Shown: positions 40,817-49,759 of the stretch, piece by piece | How positions within the stretch are numbered: position 1 is the stretch's first letter | Layout: every line of letters starts with the position of its first letter | Assembly (NCBI RefSeq): GCF_002214605.1 | Contig: NZ_CP015193.1 | Location: forward strand, 186,001-250,000 | Direction: 5' to 3' | Source: Thermococcus chitonophagus | Lineage (GTDB): Archaea; Methanobacteriota_B; Thermococci; Thermococcales; Thermococcaceae | DNA: 64,000 bases | The notes under the pieces: generated by a model | Seen by the model: the letters and a program-made list of their open reading frames with translations, nothing else | What the model was told of the DNA's origin: nothing | The model's database searches: none | Program-made: the position numbers and the translations under genes

Positions 40817-42346
40817 GTGAGGATCCTCCTAGTTACTGGAAAGCTTGCCGAACCCATAGTAAGGAAGTATGGAAAAGGATGCGATGTTTTTGTAGCCCCC
40901 GTTACGGTCGCTGCCTTTTTAACTCCCCGGATGATTGCCGATTACTTAGAGAAAGCCGGAGTAAAAGGATACGACATGATACTAATCCCAGGGCTTGTAA
41001 AAGGGTCAGCAAAAGAAATAGAAGATAGGGTAGGAATCCCTACTTATAAGGGCCCTAAGAATGCCATAGACCTGCCAGCTGTTTTGAAGGCAGTAAGGGA
41101 GGGATTTAAACTAAGCAGGGAAGTTCCAGCGGACGAGTTATTCTCCAAAGACACTCTTAAAAGAGTTGAAGACGTCAGAAACAAAACTTTCAACAAAAGG
41201 TACATCGAAAAAGCTCTCAAAAAGCCCTGGAACTTTTTAATAGGTAACCTACCAGTGGGGCTGGACTTTCCAACGAGGATATTGGGGGAGATAATAGACG
41301 CGCCAAAACTTACCATGGATGAAATAATCCAGCGAGCTAAATACTATTTGAGAGAGGGAGCAGACATAATCGATATCGGAATGATCAGCGGAGAGACGAA
41401 TGTAGATTTTCTAGATGCAATCCCCGAAATCAGAGAAAAAGTACAGGTCCCAATTTCCCTCGACTCGCTGAATCCCAAGGAACTCAGAAAGGGTATTGAA
41501 GTAGCAGATCTTCTACTAAGCATTGATTGGAGCACCGTGGAGGATCTCGTAACTGAGAAACCCGTAGTTCTGATACCAACACATATGAAGAAAGGATACT
41601 TCCCTACTACCCCGGAAGAAAGAGTGAAGTACCTAGAAAATCTAAAGGAAAAGGCCAAAGAGCTTGGATATAAAAATATTATTCTTGATCCAATTCTTGA
41701 GCATTATCCAAACTTTGGCAGATCAATTACCACCCTCTATCTATATAGGGAGAGGAATCCAGAAGACGTGCTCCTCTCAGGGGTCGGAAATGTAACGGAA
41801 ATGACGGATGCAGACAGTCCCGGGATAAACGCAATCCTTGCAGGCTTGGCAGGTGAACTCAAGATATCATTACTTTTAACCACCGAAGCCAGCCAAAAGT
41901 GTAAGGGAAGCATAAGAGAGCTCAGAAGAGGGCTTGACATGATACTTTTAGGAGGCCTCAAGGATGTTGGCCTATCACTACTAATATTAAAGGAGAAGAG
42001 GAGAAAGGAAGTTAAGTTCGAAAAGGCGAGAAGAATTATAAAAGCAAGAAGCAAGCCAGTTAAACTTGAAAGTGTTTACTTTAGGATATTCATAGATAAG
42101 GGGAAGATATACGTAAACGCCTATAGAGGAACAAAGCTAGTAGCAACTATAGAAGGGAACGAACCAAACTCCATAATCGACACAATAATTGAAATGTTCA
42201 ACATCTCTCCAAGGCATGCCTTTTACCTAGGGAGAGAACTTGAAAAAGCTTATACAGCCTTAAAGCTCGGAAAATCATATATTCAAGAAGAAGAGCTGTT
42301 CCCAGACTTCTATTCCTCAGAAACATTTATAACCAAAAAGAAATAA
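40817..42346 (+). CDS. Dihydropteroate synthase-like protein
   Basis: This 509-residue protein is of the archaeal DHPS-like family (TIGR00284). After an archaeal N-terminal domain (about 1-150) comes a TIM-barrel like that of dihydropteroate synthase: AKYYLREGADIIDIGMISGETNVD in two stretches, VPISLDSLN and NIILDPILE. The canonical pterin residues are only partly kept, so the natural substrate in archaea is uncertain; Thermococcales use modified folates. GGAGGG precedes the GTG start. It is in an operon with the DHH protein, an acidic peptide and Nip7. Confidence 0.85.
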   Translation: MRILLVTGKLAEPIVRKYGKGCDVFVAPVTVAAFLTPRMIADYLEKAGVKGYDMILIPGLVKGSAKEIEDRVGIPTYKGPKNAIDLPAVLKAVREGFKLSREVPADELFSKDTLKRVEDVRNKTFNKRYIEKALKKPWNFLIGNLPVGLDFPTRILGEIIDAPKLTMDEIIQRAKYYLREGADIIDIGMISGETNVDFLDAIPEIREKVQVPISLDSLNPKELRKGIEVADLLLSIDWSTVEDLVTEKPVVLIPTHMKKGYFPTTPEERVKYLENLKEKAKELGYKNIILDPILEHYPNFGRSITTLYLYRERNPEDVLLSGVGNVTEMTDADSPGINAILAGLAGELKISLLLTTEASQKCKGSIRELRRGLDMILLGGLKDVGLSLLILKEKRRKEVKFEKARRIIKARSKPVKLESVYFRIFIDKGKIYVNAYRGTKLVATIEGNEPNSIIDTIIEMFNISPRHAFYLGRELEKAYTALKLGKSYIQEEELFPDFYSSETFITKKK

Positions 42347-42367
42347 CCATAGATGAGGGATCCCAGT

Positions 42368-42547
42368 ATGCAGCCAAAAAAGAAAGTTAAAAAGGAGTTC
42401 GAGGAGGAAGAAGAGCTCCTTGAGGAGATGGAAGAAGATTGGGTAGAGGAAGAAGACTGGGAGGACTGGGAAGAGGAAGAGTGGGAAGAAGAGGAATGGT
42501 ACGAGGAGGAAGAGGAAGAGTGGGAAGAGGAAGAAGATGAGTGGTGA
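42368..42547 (+). CDS. Very acidic Glu/Trp-rich small protein
   Basis: This 59-residue protein starts with a basic patch (QPKKKVKKE) and then consists almost only of Glu, Asp, Trp and Tyr, with Trp repeated every few residues ([17 protein letters not shown]). No fold can be assigned; it may be disordered. The ATG at 42368 has GAGGG before it; an ATG 15 bases earlier is possible. It overlaps the Nip7 start by 11 bases, and its GAA/GAG codons supply the Nip7 ribosome binding site, so the two are coupled. It may act as a charged partner of the RNA-binding neighbour, which is inference. Confidence 0.65.
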   Translation: MQPKKKVKKEFEEEEELLEEMEEDWVEEEDWEDWEEEEWEEEEWYEEEEEEWEEEEDEW

Positions 42548-43037
42548 GATAAGAGTTAGGAGAGCCTCTTCCTGGGAGCTTGATTTAATTTTGAAGGAAG
42601 CTGAAAAGTACGGGGAGCTTCTTCATGAATTTTTTATAATAGTTGAAGGTAGGTACAGGGATGTCTACGCAGTAAATGAGGACGTTTGGAGAATAATAGA
42701 GAGCCTCAAGATGAGGCCATATGGGGCCGGAACGTTTGTTGGGACTATAAAAGTCGACGAAAACCTCGTTGAAAAGTTCTACCCAAACATTGAATTCTTC
42801 AGCTTCATCAGGATAGAAAAGAACTACGCAATCCTGGGGCCCAAAGCGTCATTCCTCTTTACAACGGGAAAGGATGCACCCAAAAAGGCCGTTAAAGAGA
42901 TCAAATGGCAAGGAAGCAAGAAAATAGTTGTGATGAACGAATGGGGAGATGTAATAGGACTGGGAATAGTAAATCCAAAAGAAGAAAGAAGGTTCATAAA
43001 GAACCTAGCGGACGTTGGTGAGTTTCTTAGGAGATAA
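42537..43037 (+). CDS. Nip7-like PUA-domain ribosome biogenesis protein
   Basis: This 166-residue protein has the two-part Nip7 layout: an N-terminal alpha/beta domain (about 1-95; [21 protein letters not shown]) and a C-terminal PUA domain (about 98-160; [21 protein letters not shown], then [16 protein letters not shown]). Nip7 binds ribosomal RNA during large-subunit maturation; the Pyrococcus abyssi homologue was shown to bind RNA. It is the last gene of the operon starting at 39349 and overlaps the acidic peptide gene. It abuts the convergent protease gene. Confidence 0.82.
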   Translation: MSGEIRVRRASSWELDLILKEAEKYGELLHEFFIIVEGRYRDVYAVNEDVWRIIESLKMRPYGAGTFVGTIKVDENLVEKFYPNIEFFSFIRIEKNYAILGPKASFLFTTGKDAPKKAVKEIKWQGSKKIVVMNEWGDVIGLGIVNPKEERRFIKNLADVGEFLRR

Positions 43038-43883
43038 CTACTGCTTTCCACTCTCCTGCTTCACTGGATATGGAACAAATTCCACCGTTCCTCTCTGCCT
43101 CACTGGCTGTTTGTAGAGCTCCATTAAGGCGTAAACTTCCTCAGGAACATCGGTTGAAACATTTAAACCTAACTTCTTAGCCTCCTCAACCGTTATTGGA
43201 TAATCATGAGTCCCTCTGCCCTCAGTTAAAATCTGAGCGAGCTCCTTAGCTTTCTCCTCCCCGTACTTATCCTTCAGTAGGTTGTATATGAAATCCCTTA
43301 CCTGCCTAATTGCCTTCTCTGCAACATCGGCCAGTATAAGGGTTTGATCATCTACCTTATCTGCACCTTTCTTTTCAACGGCCCTGAGTATGCTTGGAGC
43401 AGGATATTGGCCAAGCTGAGGGTCTACAGGACCTAAAACGGCATGGGGATCCATTATTATCTTATCTGCCGCTAAAGCTATCAATGTTCCACCGCTCATG
43501 GCATAGTGGGGAACTATAACTCTAGTTTCAGCAGGATGATCCTTCAGGGCCTTTGCAATCTGAGTTGCAGCCAATACTAATCCTCCTGGAGTATGAATTA
43601 TTAGGTCTATTGGCTTATCTTTGGGAGCCATTCTTATCGCCCTTAGAACTTCCTCACTATCCTCGATGCTGATGAACCTATACACTGGAATTCCAAAGAG
43701 TCCGATGCTCTCCTGCCTGTGTATCAGGGTTATCACTGTAGAATTCCTCTTCCTGGAGAGCTTCTGGAGTAGCTTGGCCCTCATTATCTGGAGCTGCCTG
43801 TACTGCATCTGTGGCCAGAGGAGGATGTACAGGAACAGGAACCACCATATCAGCGAGCCAAAAAATCCACTAAGGGGATCCAT
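43038..43883 (-). CDS. Membrane-anchored ClpP-fold serine protease (SDH/DUF114 family)
   Basis: This 281-residue protein has an N-terminal membrane segment (about 5-22), then a ClpP/SppA-like crotonase fold. The nucleophile is Ser in HYAMSGGTLIALAADKI (about 129), with an oxyanion Gly segment IIHTPGGLV and MDPHAVLGPVDPQLGQ. This suits the serine dehydrogenase proteinase family, which cleaves membrane or misfolded proteins. The start at ATG 43883 has GGGTGGCGA upstream; a GTG four codons earlier is possible. It ends at the Nip7 gene, without overlap. Confidence 0.85.
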   Translation of the reverse strand: MDPLSGFFGSLIWWFLFLYILLWPQMQYRQLQIMRAKLLQKLSRKRNSTVITLIHRQESIGLFGIPVYRFISIEDSEEVLRAIRMAPKDKPIDLIIHTPGGLVLAATQIAKALKDHPAETRVIVPHYAMSGGTLIALAADKIIMDPHAVLGPVDPQLGQYPAPSILRAVEKKGADKVDDQTLILADVAEKAIRQVRDFIYNLLKDKYGEEKAKELAQILTEGRGTHDYPITVEEAKKLGLNVSTDVPEEVYALMELYKQPVRQRGTVEFVPYPVKQESGKQ

Positions 43884-43929
43884 ACTTATCGCCACCCACT
43901 AACTTCTACACATCTAAGATTAATAAAAG

Positions 43930-45627
43930 TTAAAGGGAATAAGCATCTAGAATAATTTTCCCAGCCTCAGTTATGCTCTTGCTTCCTAAGAAGCCTAGGG
44001 CCCTCAGCATTGTCAGGGCCTTCTTAATTTCCTCCTCACTTAAGCTAAGGTGCTTCTTTATCACGTCAACTTCCTCAATCTTGTAGTCCCTAGCTTCGCC
44101 CTTCTCCTTCCATATCCTGTTAAAGGTCTCGATGTTTTCTTTGATTACCCTTAGCACGTTGAAGAGCGTTGGTGTTAGGCTAAACTTGACCTTTATTATC
44201 TCCTGAAGCTTCGCACTCTCTATCGCACTCTTAACTTTCTCCCCAAGCTCCGTCAGCTTGACCATTCCATTCTGGAGCTCTATGATGAACCCCTTGGCCT
44301 CGGCTTCTCCAATTGCCCTGATAATGTCTTTCTCATCTCCACCTATGTAGTCCTTAACTAGTCTCACCAGCTCGTCCCTGTGGATGTACTTCTTCTTGGG
44401 GAGCTTAGCTAAGATTGCTGCATCATATCTTGTGAGGTATGGCTTTCTCTTTATTTCCCTGGAAAGCTTAAGATAGAACCTGCCCTTATCGGTTACACCA
44501 GCCCTGACTATTCCCTCCTCTTGTGCCTTGATTACCCACTCCGCTATTGGAACATCACCGCTCTCAGCGTAAGTTACAGCTTTCATCGCATCAACACTAA
44601 CAGGTCCATGCTCAAGAGCTTTCCTGCCCCAATCGGTAAGCCAGTAAGTATCTCTACCTTTTACGAACCTCCTTTCTATTAACTCCTTACTCTCAAGGAG
44701 GTGCAACAGCTCGCCGATATCTTCAATTCCAGCCTTCTCCCTTATCTCCTTCTCCGTTGGCAACACATCTGGGTTAGTTTTGTTCTTCTCCTCTATCTCC
44801 CTAATTGCGCTAAGGACTTTGATCTCGTCTTCAAGCACGTATATCGGTAGAACTTTCTCTTCCTCCCTAGTCATTGCTTCGTAAGTGTCTGAAATTGCCT
44901 TTCCAAACTCTGTAACTCCCTTCTCGTTAACGAGCCCCATGCTTTCCAGTTCTCCCGTTTTCCTACCAGCCTTGAGGGCTTCGAAATCTTCTTTCCTTAG
45001 GACTATAGCCCTCGCGAATACTGGAATCATCGAAAGTGCTCTCAGTGCTAACTTTGCAGCGGGTGTCGTTGAGAACGCGCTACCCTTCTCTGTCGGTGGT
45101 GAGATCTTAAGAAGCCTCATCGCTTGAAGGGCATTTATAATGTTATCACCGTAGGCCTTTGAGTTCTTGAAAGTTATCAGCTCATCAAGCGTTCCTATCT
45201 TGGGCATTCCCCTTAAGAACGAGGCTATTTCAGGGGTCAGATATACAACGGGATGAGTACTCCTGTAGACCTCGAGGATAGCCCTTCCGAACTCTGTTAT
45301 TCCATTTTCATCGGCAAGCTTCCTCTCCTTCAGTATCTCCATCCACTTCTCCGGAACTTTGCCGGTCTCTTCCAGTAGCTCGAGCATTTTAATTACCGCA
45401 GAATCTGCTATAGTGTCTGGCAACTCTAGGCCTTCCGCGGCCTTTACTATTTTCCTTCCGGCTTCGGTTATAATAATTCTATTACCCTGTATCTCTGCAA
45501 GCCCCAGGATGAAAAGCTCTATTACCCTTATCTGAAACTCCTCTGGAAGCTTTGTCTCTATCTCGGCCTGGCTCTCGGTTTTAAGCATTTCCTTTAGAAT
45601 TTCGATGTGCCTTTTCTTCAGGTACAT
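43930..45627 (-). CDS. DUF505 family protein
   Basis: This 565-residue protein resembles the archaeal DUF505 family. It appears built of repeated winged-helix-like units, seen as recurring G(I/V)TEFGRAI / TEAGRKI / TELGEKV / TEAGKII elements at about 53, 113, 240 and 555. That suggests a large DNA- or protein-binding scaffold. It lies downstream of the HTH-coiled-coil and KaiC-like genes in one direction, 62 bases behind the former. Function is unknown. Confidence 0.78.
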   Translation of the reverse strand: MYLKKRHIEILKEMLKTESQAEIETKLPEEFQIRVIELFILGLAEIQGNRIIITEAGRKIVKAAEGLELPDTIADSAVIKMLELLEETGKVPEKWMEILKERKLADENGITEFGRAILEVYRSTHPVVYLTPEIASFLRGMPKIGTLDELITFKNSKAYGDNIINALQAMRLLKISPPTEKGSAFSTTPAAKLALRALSMIPVFARAIVLRKEDFEALKAGRKTGELESMGLVNEKGVTEFGKAISDTYEAMTREEEKVLPIYVLEDEIKVLSAIREIEEKNKTNPDVLPTEKEIREKAGIEDIGELLHLLESKELIERRFVKGRDTYWLTDWGRKALEHGPVSVDAMKAVTYAESGDVPIAEWVIKAQEEGIVRAGVTDKGRFYLKLSREIKRKPYLTRYDAAILAKLPKKKYIHRDELVRLVKDYIGGDEKDIIRAIGEAEAKGFIIELQNGMVKLTELGEKVKSAIESAKLQEIIKVKFSLTPTLFNVLRVIKENIETFNRIWKEKGEARDYKIEEVDVIKKHLSLSEEEIKKALTMLRALGFLGSKSITEAGKIILDAYSL

Positions 45628-45689
45628 GCCATCACCGATATTTTAGTAACATCATTTTTTAAAAACTTTTGGTTAATAAAAAATAGACT

Positions 45690-46535
45690 TTAAGCGAGAA
45701 GGGAATCAAGCACCTCTTTGGCTTTCCTTATACCATCCCTGAGCTTGTTGACTTCTTCCTCAAGGAACTTTATTTTGTCCTCGTACTCCTTGAGCCTCGC
45801 TTCAAGTTCCTCTATTTTGGCGTCCTTCTTCCTAAGCTTCTCCTCGTACTCCTTAATCTTAGTCTCAACTTCTTCAACTGCCTTTGCCTTTTCCTCAAGT
45901 TCCTTGAGTTTTGCTTCAAGCTCCTCAGCCCTCTTGGCCTTTGCCTCGTACTCCATCAGCTTAACCTTGTATTCCTTAAGCTCCTTCTCCAGCTCCTTCT
46001 TCTCTTCCTCAAGCTTCTCAAGCTTTGACTTAAGCTCCTCTATCTCCTTCTTGGCCTTCTCTAGGCTTTCAAGCTCTGCAGCCTCAACCTTTGCCTTTAT
46101 CTCCTCGAACTCCCTCTTGAGCTTCTCATATTCTTTCAGTAACTTCTCATACTCTTCCTTAGCTACGACTTCCCTAAGTCCGCCCTTCTCTATCATTTCT
46201 ATCGTCTTTATAAGCTCGTCGAGCTTACCCTGCTTGATCAGCTCATAGGTTTCCCTGACGAGCTGTCCCGCCTTGCTTTCGCCCTTAAGGTGCTTCCTTA
46301 TCGTTGCCTCAGTCCTTCCAAGCTCCCTTGCAATTTCACTCACGGTCATTCCAGCTTTCTCTCTAGCGATTGCTCCAGCGGCAACTGCCAAGCTATCAAC
46401 CCAGGTTAGCCTTTCTGCAGGATCCTTAATTAGCTCTATCACCTCTGGCCTGAAGAGAGTTGCGAATAGTAGTAAGCTCTCAAGCTGGTGAATCTCGCTC
46501 CTCGTTATTGGGTTAAGTGGAACCTCCACACTCAT
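45690..46535 (-). CDS. HTH protein with long coiled coil
   Basis: This 281-residue protein has an N-terminal HTH (about 55-80; MTVSEIARELGRTEATIRKHL) and then a continuous coiled coil of about 150 residues (115-265) made of Leu/Lys/Glu heptads. It should dimerise and could bind DNA through its head. GGGGGTGATG precedes the ATG. It follows the KaiC-like gene by 13 bases, so the two are almost certainly co-transcribed and may act together. I do not know a described function. Confidence 0.8.
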   Translation of the reverse strand: MSVEVPLNPITRSEIHQLESLLLFATLFRPEVIELIKDPAERLTWVDSLAVAAGAIAREKAGMTVSEIARELGRTEATIRKHLKGESKAGQLVRETYELIKQGKLDELIKTIEMIEKGGLREVVAKEEYEKLLKEYEKLKREFEEIKAKVEAAELESLEKAKKEIEELKSKLEKLEEEKKELEKELKEYKVKLMEYEAKAKRAEELEAKLKELEEKAKAVEEVETKIKEYEEKLRKKDAKIEELEARLKEYEDKIKFLEEEVNKLRDGIRKAKEVLDSLLA

Positions 46536-46548
46536 CTACATCACCCCC

Positions 46549-47292
46549 TTAAATTTCTAGAATTCTACCTCTCTTGAGCACCTTGTCAGGATACACGACT
46601 ATTCCCTTGTCAGTTATATCGAACGGATGCCTCCTCATTGAGTGGCTCGTTCCCCTCATCTTCCAAACAATCAAGGATCTCTTCAGCTCTCCATCGATCT
46701 CATCTAAGTCAAGTCTAATTATTCCGTCGACACCGTGCTCAACTCCAGGCCCACCGAATCCTCTCTCTCCAACGCTTATCTGGCTGACGAATATTGATGT
46801 ACATCCAGTTCCAGCTAGAACCCTCTTGAGCTGGAGTATTATGCTCCTCGCCATGGCAGGCTTGTTTATATACAGGGTGGTTACTGAGTCAACGACAACT
46901 CTCTTGGCGTTGATGTCCCTTATCGCTTGCCTGAGCACCTCTATAAATTCCCTTATATCCGTGAGATCGTGGACTATGTACTTCTCGTACTCCTTGCTCT
47001 TACCTATTCCTGCCGTAAAGGCATCGACCATCGCAAACAATCCTTCTTCCTCGTACTTCCTCACATCCCAACCAAACTGAGCCATGTTCTGCCTGACCTG
47101 AACTGGGTGTTCCTCAAGGGCAACGTAAATGCCGGGCTCGCCCATCTGAAGTCCATTCCAGAGGAACTGCTGGCTGAAGATTGTCTTACCCGTTCCAGGA
47201 CCACCGCTGAGCAGGACAACGTTTCTCTCGGGGATGCCACCGTGGAGTATCTCATCCATCCCGGGAATGCCAGTCTTGACTCTCCTCGTCAT
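46549..47292 (-). CDS. KaiC-like RecA-fold ATPase
   Basis: This 247-residue protein is a single KaiC domain: [15 protein letters not shown], Walker A GGPGTGKT (about 30-37), catalytic Glu pair ALEEHP, Walker B-like [11 protein letters not shown] (about 140), and the C-terminal [17 protein letters not shown] typical of KaiC. Such proteins bind ATP as hexamers and are thought to act in signalling. GGGGGTGAGAG sets the ATG at 47292. It is upstream of the HTH-coiled-coil gene. It lacks the second domain of circadian KaiC. Confidence 0.9.
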   Translation of the reverse strand: MTRRVKTGIPGMDEILHGGIPERNVVLLSGGPGTGKTIFSQQFLWNGLQMGEPGIYVALEEHPVQVRQNMAQFGWDVRKYEEEGLFAMVDAFTAGIGKSKEYEKYIVHDLTDIREFIEVLRQAIRDINAKRVVVDSVTTLYINKPAMARSIILQLKRVLAGTGCTSIFVSQISVGERGFGGPGVEHGVDGIIRLDLDEIDGELKRSLIVWKMRGTSHSMRRHPFDITDKGIVVYPDKVLKRGRILEI

Positions 47293-47399
47293 GACTCTCA
47301 CCCCCAAGAATTTTATTCACTTCAGGATACTATAAGCTAAGAGGTATTTAAAAGTTACGCCAAGAAGAGGTATTCCAAGAGAAGAGCAAAAAATAAAGG

Positions 47400-47822
47400 T
47401 CAAAGCTTCTGTCCGTTCCTTCTGTCGAGCTTCTCCTCCCACGTTAGTATAGTGTGAGTGAATGTTTGATCTTCTTCCTCAATTCCTCTCTTTATCTCTG
47501 AGACATGAGCGTATTGAGCCTTAAACTGCTCTAAAATATAGTCAACGGCCTTCTCCGGATCAGCCTTTTCACCACAGGTGTAAACATCTAGGGCTGCATA
47601 ACCCTTCTCCGGCCAAGTATGGACTGATATGTGACTTTCAGCGACAATAACAACACCACTAACTCCCATTGGTGAGAACTTAAAGAAGTAGCTCGCCTTA
47701 ACCTCCATGTTGCCTCTCTTTGCTGCCTCAAGGAATATCTCTCTAATCTTGTCAGGGTCAGCGATGATCTTAGGATCGCAACCTGCAGCCTCAACAACGT
47801 AGTGGTGCCCAATTGTATCCAT
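47400..47822 (-). CDS. speH: S-adenosylmethionine decarboxylase proenzyme
   Basis: This 140-residue proenzyme self-cleaves before Ser in VAESHISVHTWPEKGYAALDVYTCG (about 63-87, given here in family order), creating the pyruvoyl group that decarboxylates SAM for polyamine synthesis. The catalytic His (HTWPE) and Cys (YTCG) are present. GGAGGTG (47829-47835) sets the ATG at 47822. The agmatinase-family gene at 22813 acts in the same pathway. It lies 107 bases upstream of the KaiC-like gene. Confidence 0.96.
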   Translation of the reverse strand: MDTIGHHYVVEAAGCDPKIIADPDKIREIFLEAAKRGNMEVKASYFFKFSPMGVSGVVIVAESHISVHTWPEKGYAALDVYTCGEKADPEKAVDYILEQFKAQYAHVSEIKRGIEEEDQTFTHTILTWEEKLDRRNGQKL

Positions 47823-47828
47823 ACCTCT

Positions 47829-47882
47829 CACCTCCTTCTAGTCCTGTTACACTGTGAGGGTGGAACGGGGATACTTTTAAAG
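47829..47882 (-). promoter_or_regulatory. speH promoter and RBS
   Basis: On the minus strand, a TATA-like CTTTAAAAGT at 47873-47882 is followed by GGAGGTG at 47829-47835 and the ATG at 47822. This gives a short 5' leader of about 25-30 bases. Confidence 0.5.
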
Positions 47883-48150
47883 TTTTTTGGTCTAACGGAA
47901 AGAAATTAACGGGATTTCATCTATTTATACCGAAAGAATCTGACCGTTTTTGATTTAAGCGAAAATTTAATGGTAGTTTTTGAAAAGTTCTTAACTATAA
48001 TTGCCGTTTTGTGTTTGGCCCGGTAATTTTTAAGTTAGGTAAATTTAATATGGTAGAAACTGTACATTTAAGATTTAAAGATTGACTGGGCAGAAATTTT
48101 AGATAAAAAGCCCTAAGTAGGCTTGTTTTCCTGTTCAGATCAAAGCTAAG
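47883..48150. other. AT-rich spacer with degenerate repeats
   Basis: This is the longest gene-free stretch apart from the element region. I see no open frame or sRNA in it. It holds loosely repeated pieces: CGGAAAGAA at 47896 and CCGAAAGAA at 47930, each followed about 5 bases later by an ACGG/ACCG-TTT element, and AATTTAATGGTAG (47964) with AATTTAATATGGTAG (48042). It may be a control region for the genes on both sides, speH and the DUF92 gene. Confidence 0.35.
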
Positions 48151-48158
48151 TTTAAATA
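48151..48158 (+). promoter_or_regulatory. TATA box of the DUF92-family gene
   Basis: TTTAAATA at 48151-48158, about 25-30 bases before the GTG at 48183, would give a very short or no leader. Confidence 0.5.
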
Positions 48159-48182
48159 CCCCAACTATCTAGGGGTAGGCAA

Positions 48183-48887
48183 GTGACAAGCATGAACATC
48201 ATCGACATCGGTGTAATAACATTGCTTGGACTATTAAGCTACAAATCAGGAGCTCTCGACTTCAAAGGCGCAATTGGGGCAATGTTCTTGGGATATCTCA
48301 TTCTCTCGCTTGGTAGCTGGGTAACTTTCTTCGCCCTGCTCACATTCCTAATAATGGGAACGCTAGCTACAAGGTTTAAGGCTAGAGAGAAGTTAGAACT
48401 TGGGAATCTTGACACGCACAGAAGTTTAGGAAACGTCCTAGGAAACGGACTTGCACCACTGTTGTTCTTGATAATTGAAGTTATTATAAAAAATGATTAT
48501 GGATGGGCGGCCGTTTTTTCCTCAATAGCAACGGCAAACGCCGATACCTTAGCTAGTGAAATAGGCAAACCCCTCGGAAAGAATCCAAGGCTTATCACAA
48601 ACTTTAGAAAAGCAAAGCCGGGCGAAGAAGGAGCAGTTACATTGGTAGGAGAATTAGCGGCCCTCCTAGGTGCTCTAGTAATTGGGCTAATTGGAACATT
48701 TTCAATAAGCGACTACAAGCTCAAAATGCTTCTTTCGGTAACAATTGCTGGCTTTATAGGAGCTAATATAGACAGCTTAATAGGAGCGACGCTTGAAAGA
48801 AGAGGACTCGTTGATAATAATGGAACAAACTTTATAGCTACCCTTATAGGAGGAGTACTTGGGGCGGTGATGTTCCTCCTCATGTGA
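48183..48887 (+). CDS. DUF92/TIGR00297 family membrane protein
   Basis: This 234-residue protein has about six membrane segments and the DUF92 marks: GALDFKGAIGAMFLGY at the start, ARFKAREK-like TRFKAREKLELG, ATANADTLASEIGK and GANIDSLIGATLERRG. Plant VTE6 of this family phosphorylates isoprenoid alcohol phosphates; in archaea a role in isoprenoid lipid recycling is possible but not shown. It starts at GTG 48183 or ATG 48192. Its TGA (48885-48887) lies inside the C box of a box C/D sRNA. Confidence 0.85.
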   Translation: MTSMNIIDIGVITLLGLLSYKSGALDFKGAIGAMFLGYLILSLGSWVTFFALLTFLIMGTLATRFKAREKLELGNLDTHRSLGNVLGNGLAPLLFLIIEVIIKNDYGWAAVFSSIATANADTLASEIGKPLGKNPRLITNFRKAKPGEEGAVTLVGELAALLGALVIGLIGTFSISDYKLKMLLSVTIAGFIGANIDSLIGATLERRGLVDNNGTNFIATLIGGVLGAVMFLLM

Positions 48888-48935
48888 TGAGATGGCGGAT
48901 TGCTGAAGGGTGATGAAGACCTTAGGGACTGATCA
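48881..48935 (+). ncRNA. Box C/D guide sRNA, canonical, overlapping stop codons
   Basis: C box GTGATGA at 48884-48890, guide GATGGCGGATTG, D' box CTGA at 48903-48906, spacer AGG, C' box GTGATGA at 48910-48916, guide AGACCTTAGGGA, D box CTGA at 48929-48932. The C box contains the stop of the DUF92 gene; the D box ends one base before the stop of the convergent MBL gene. The second guide can pair at eight bases, CCUAAGGU, with what I recall as a conserved 23S rRNA stretch (GGUCCUAAGGUAGCG), which is a possible target. Confidence 0.88.
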
Positions 48936-49703
48936 GAGCTCTACAATTGTAAAATCCTTGGCAACTTCTCCCTTAATTCCAGCCTCCCTAACCTTCTTCT
49001 CCAAAATCTCATGGGGATAGTTGCTGTGACTTATATGGGCAAACACGGTGTACTCAGCATTAACCTTCTTGGCCAACTCTATTGAGTCCTTAACACCAAG
49101 GTGAACCCCAGGAATTGACTCCTTCTTCGTCATCTCAGGGATTAAAAGATCAACGTCCCGTAACAGGTCAAGAACCTTCTCATCGTTAAGGATCTCAGGG
49201 CCGGTATCTCCCGTTACGCCAATCTTAACTCCATTTATCTCTATTAGAAATCCCCCGGCAACTTCTATGGAGTGCTTCACCGGGAAATGCACTACCTTCG
49301 CCTTTCCAATATTATATTCTTTCCAGAACTCTAGGGTTTCGTACTCCCATTTATACCCACGAGGCATTATATCCCCAAAGGCCAGCCTAGAAAGATCCTG
49401 GGCGGTTCTAATGCCAAGCTCGTTCGAGTAAAAGCTAATCTCCTTAAACACCTGAAGGTCTGGAACCCCGAAGATGTGGTCAAAGTGTGCGTGAGTTATC
49501 AGGACGTGCTTGACCCTCTTGTTAGTCTTCTCCAAGTGGTAGTGCAGATCAGGGCTTGGATCAATTAATATCCCTTCAACGTAAACGGAGAACCTCGTCC
49601 TCCTGTACATGGGGTTAAGCCTTGCCCTCACGCAGTTCTCACAGGTGCACAGGGGCCTTGGAGTTCCACTGTACGATCCAGATCCCAAGATTATGACCCT
49701 CAT
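48933..49703 (-). CDS. PhnP-like MBL-fold phosphodiesterase
   Basis: This 256-residue protein is an MBL-fold hydrolase of the PhnP/cyclic phosphodiesterase type. An N-terminal zinc Cys cluster, LCTCENCVRARLNP (about 18-31), is a PhnP mark; the metal site is THAHFDHIFGVPDL (about 70-83), with GVTGDTGPEIL and HISHSNYP later. PhnP opens cyclic ribose phosphates; the substrate here is unproven. It converges on the C/D sRNA and the DUF92 gene and is divergent from the zinc-finger gene. Confidence 0.87.
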   Translation of the reverse strand: MRVIILGSGSYSGTPRPLCTCENCVRARLNPMYRRTRFSVYVEGILIDPSPDLHYHLEKTNKRVKHVLITHAHFDHIFGVPDLQVFKEISFYSNELGIRTAQDLSRLAFGDIMPRGYKWEYETLEFWKEYNIGKAKVVHFPVKHSIEVAGGFLIEINGVKIGVTGDTGPEILNDEKVLDLLRDVDLLIPEMTKKESIPGVHLGVKDSIELAKKVNAEYTVFAHISHSNYPHEILEKKVREAGIKGEVAKDFTIVEL

Positions 49704-49759
49704 TCTCCCACCCCAAAAGTTCTTAACCCAACCTTCCGCTTAAGCTTCAGGGTGAGAGT

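Noticed and set aside
45718-46248. A Ser/Phe-rich plus-strand frame opposite the coiled-coil gene
   Set aside because: It arises from the reverse complement of Lys/Glu-rich codons; no independent signal.
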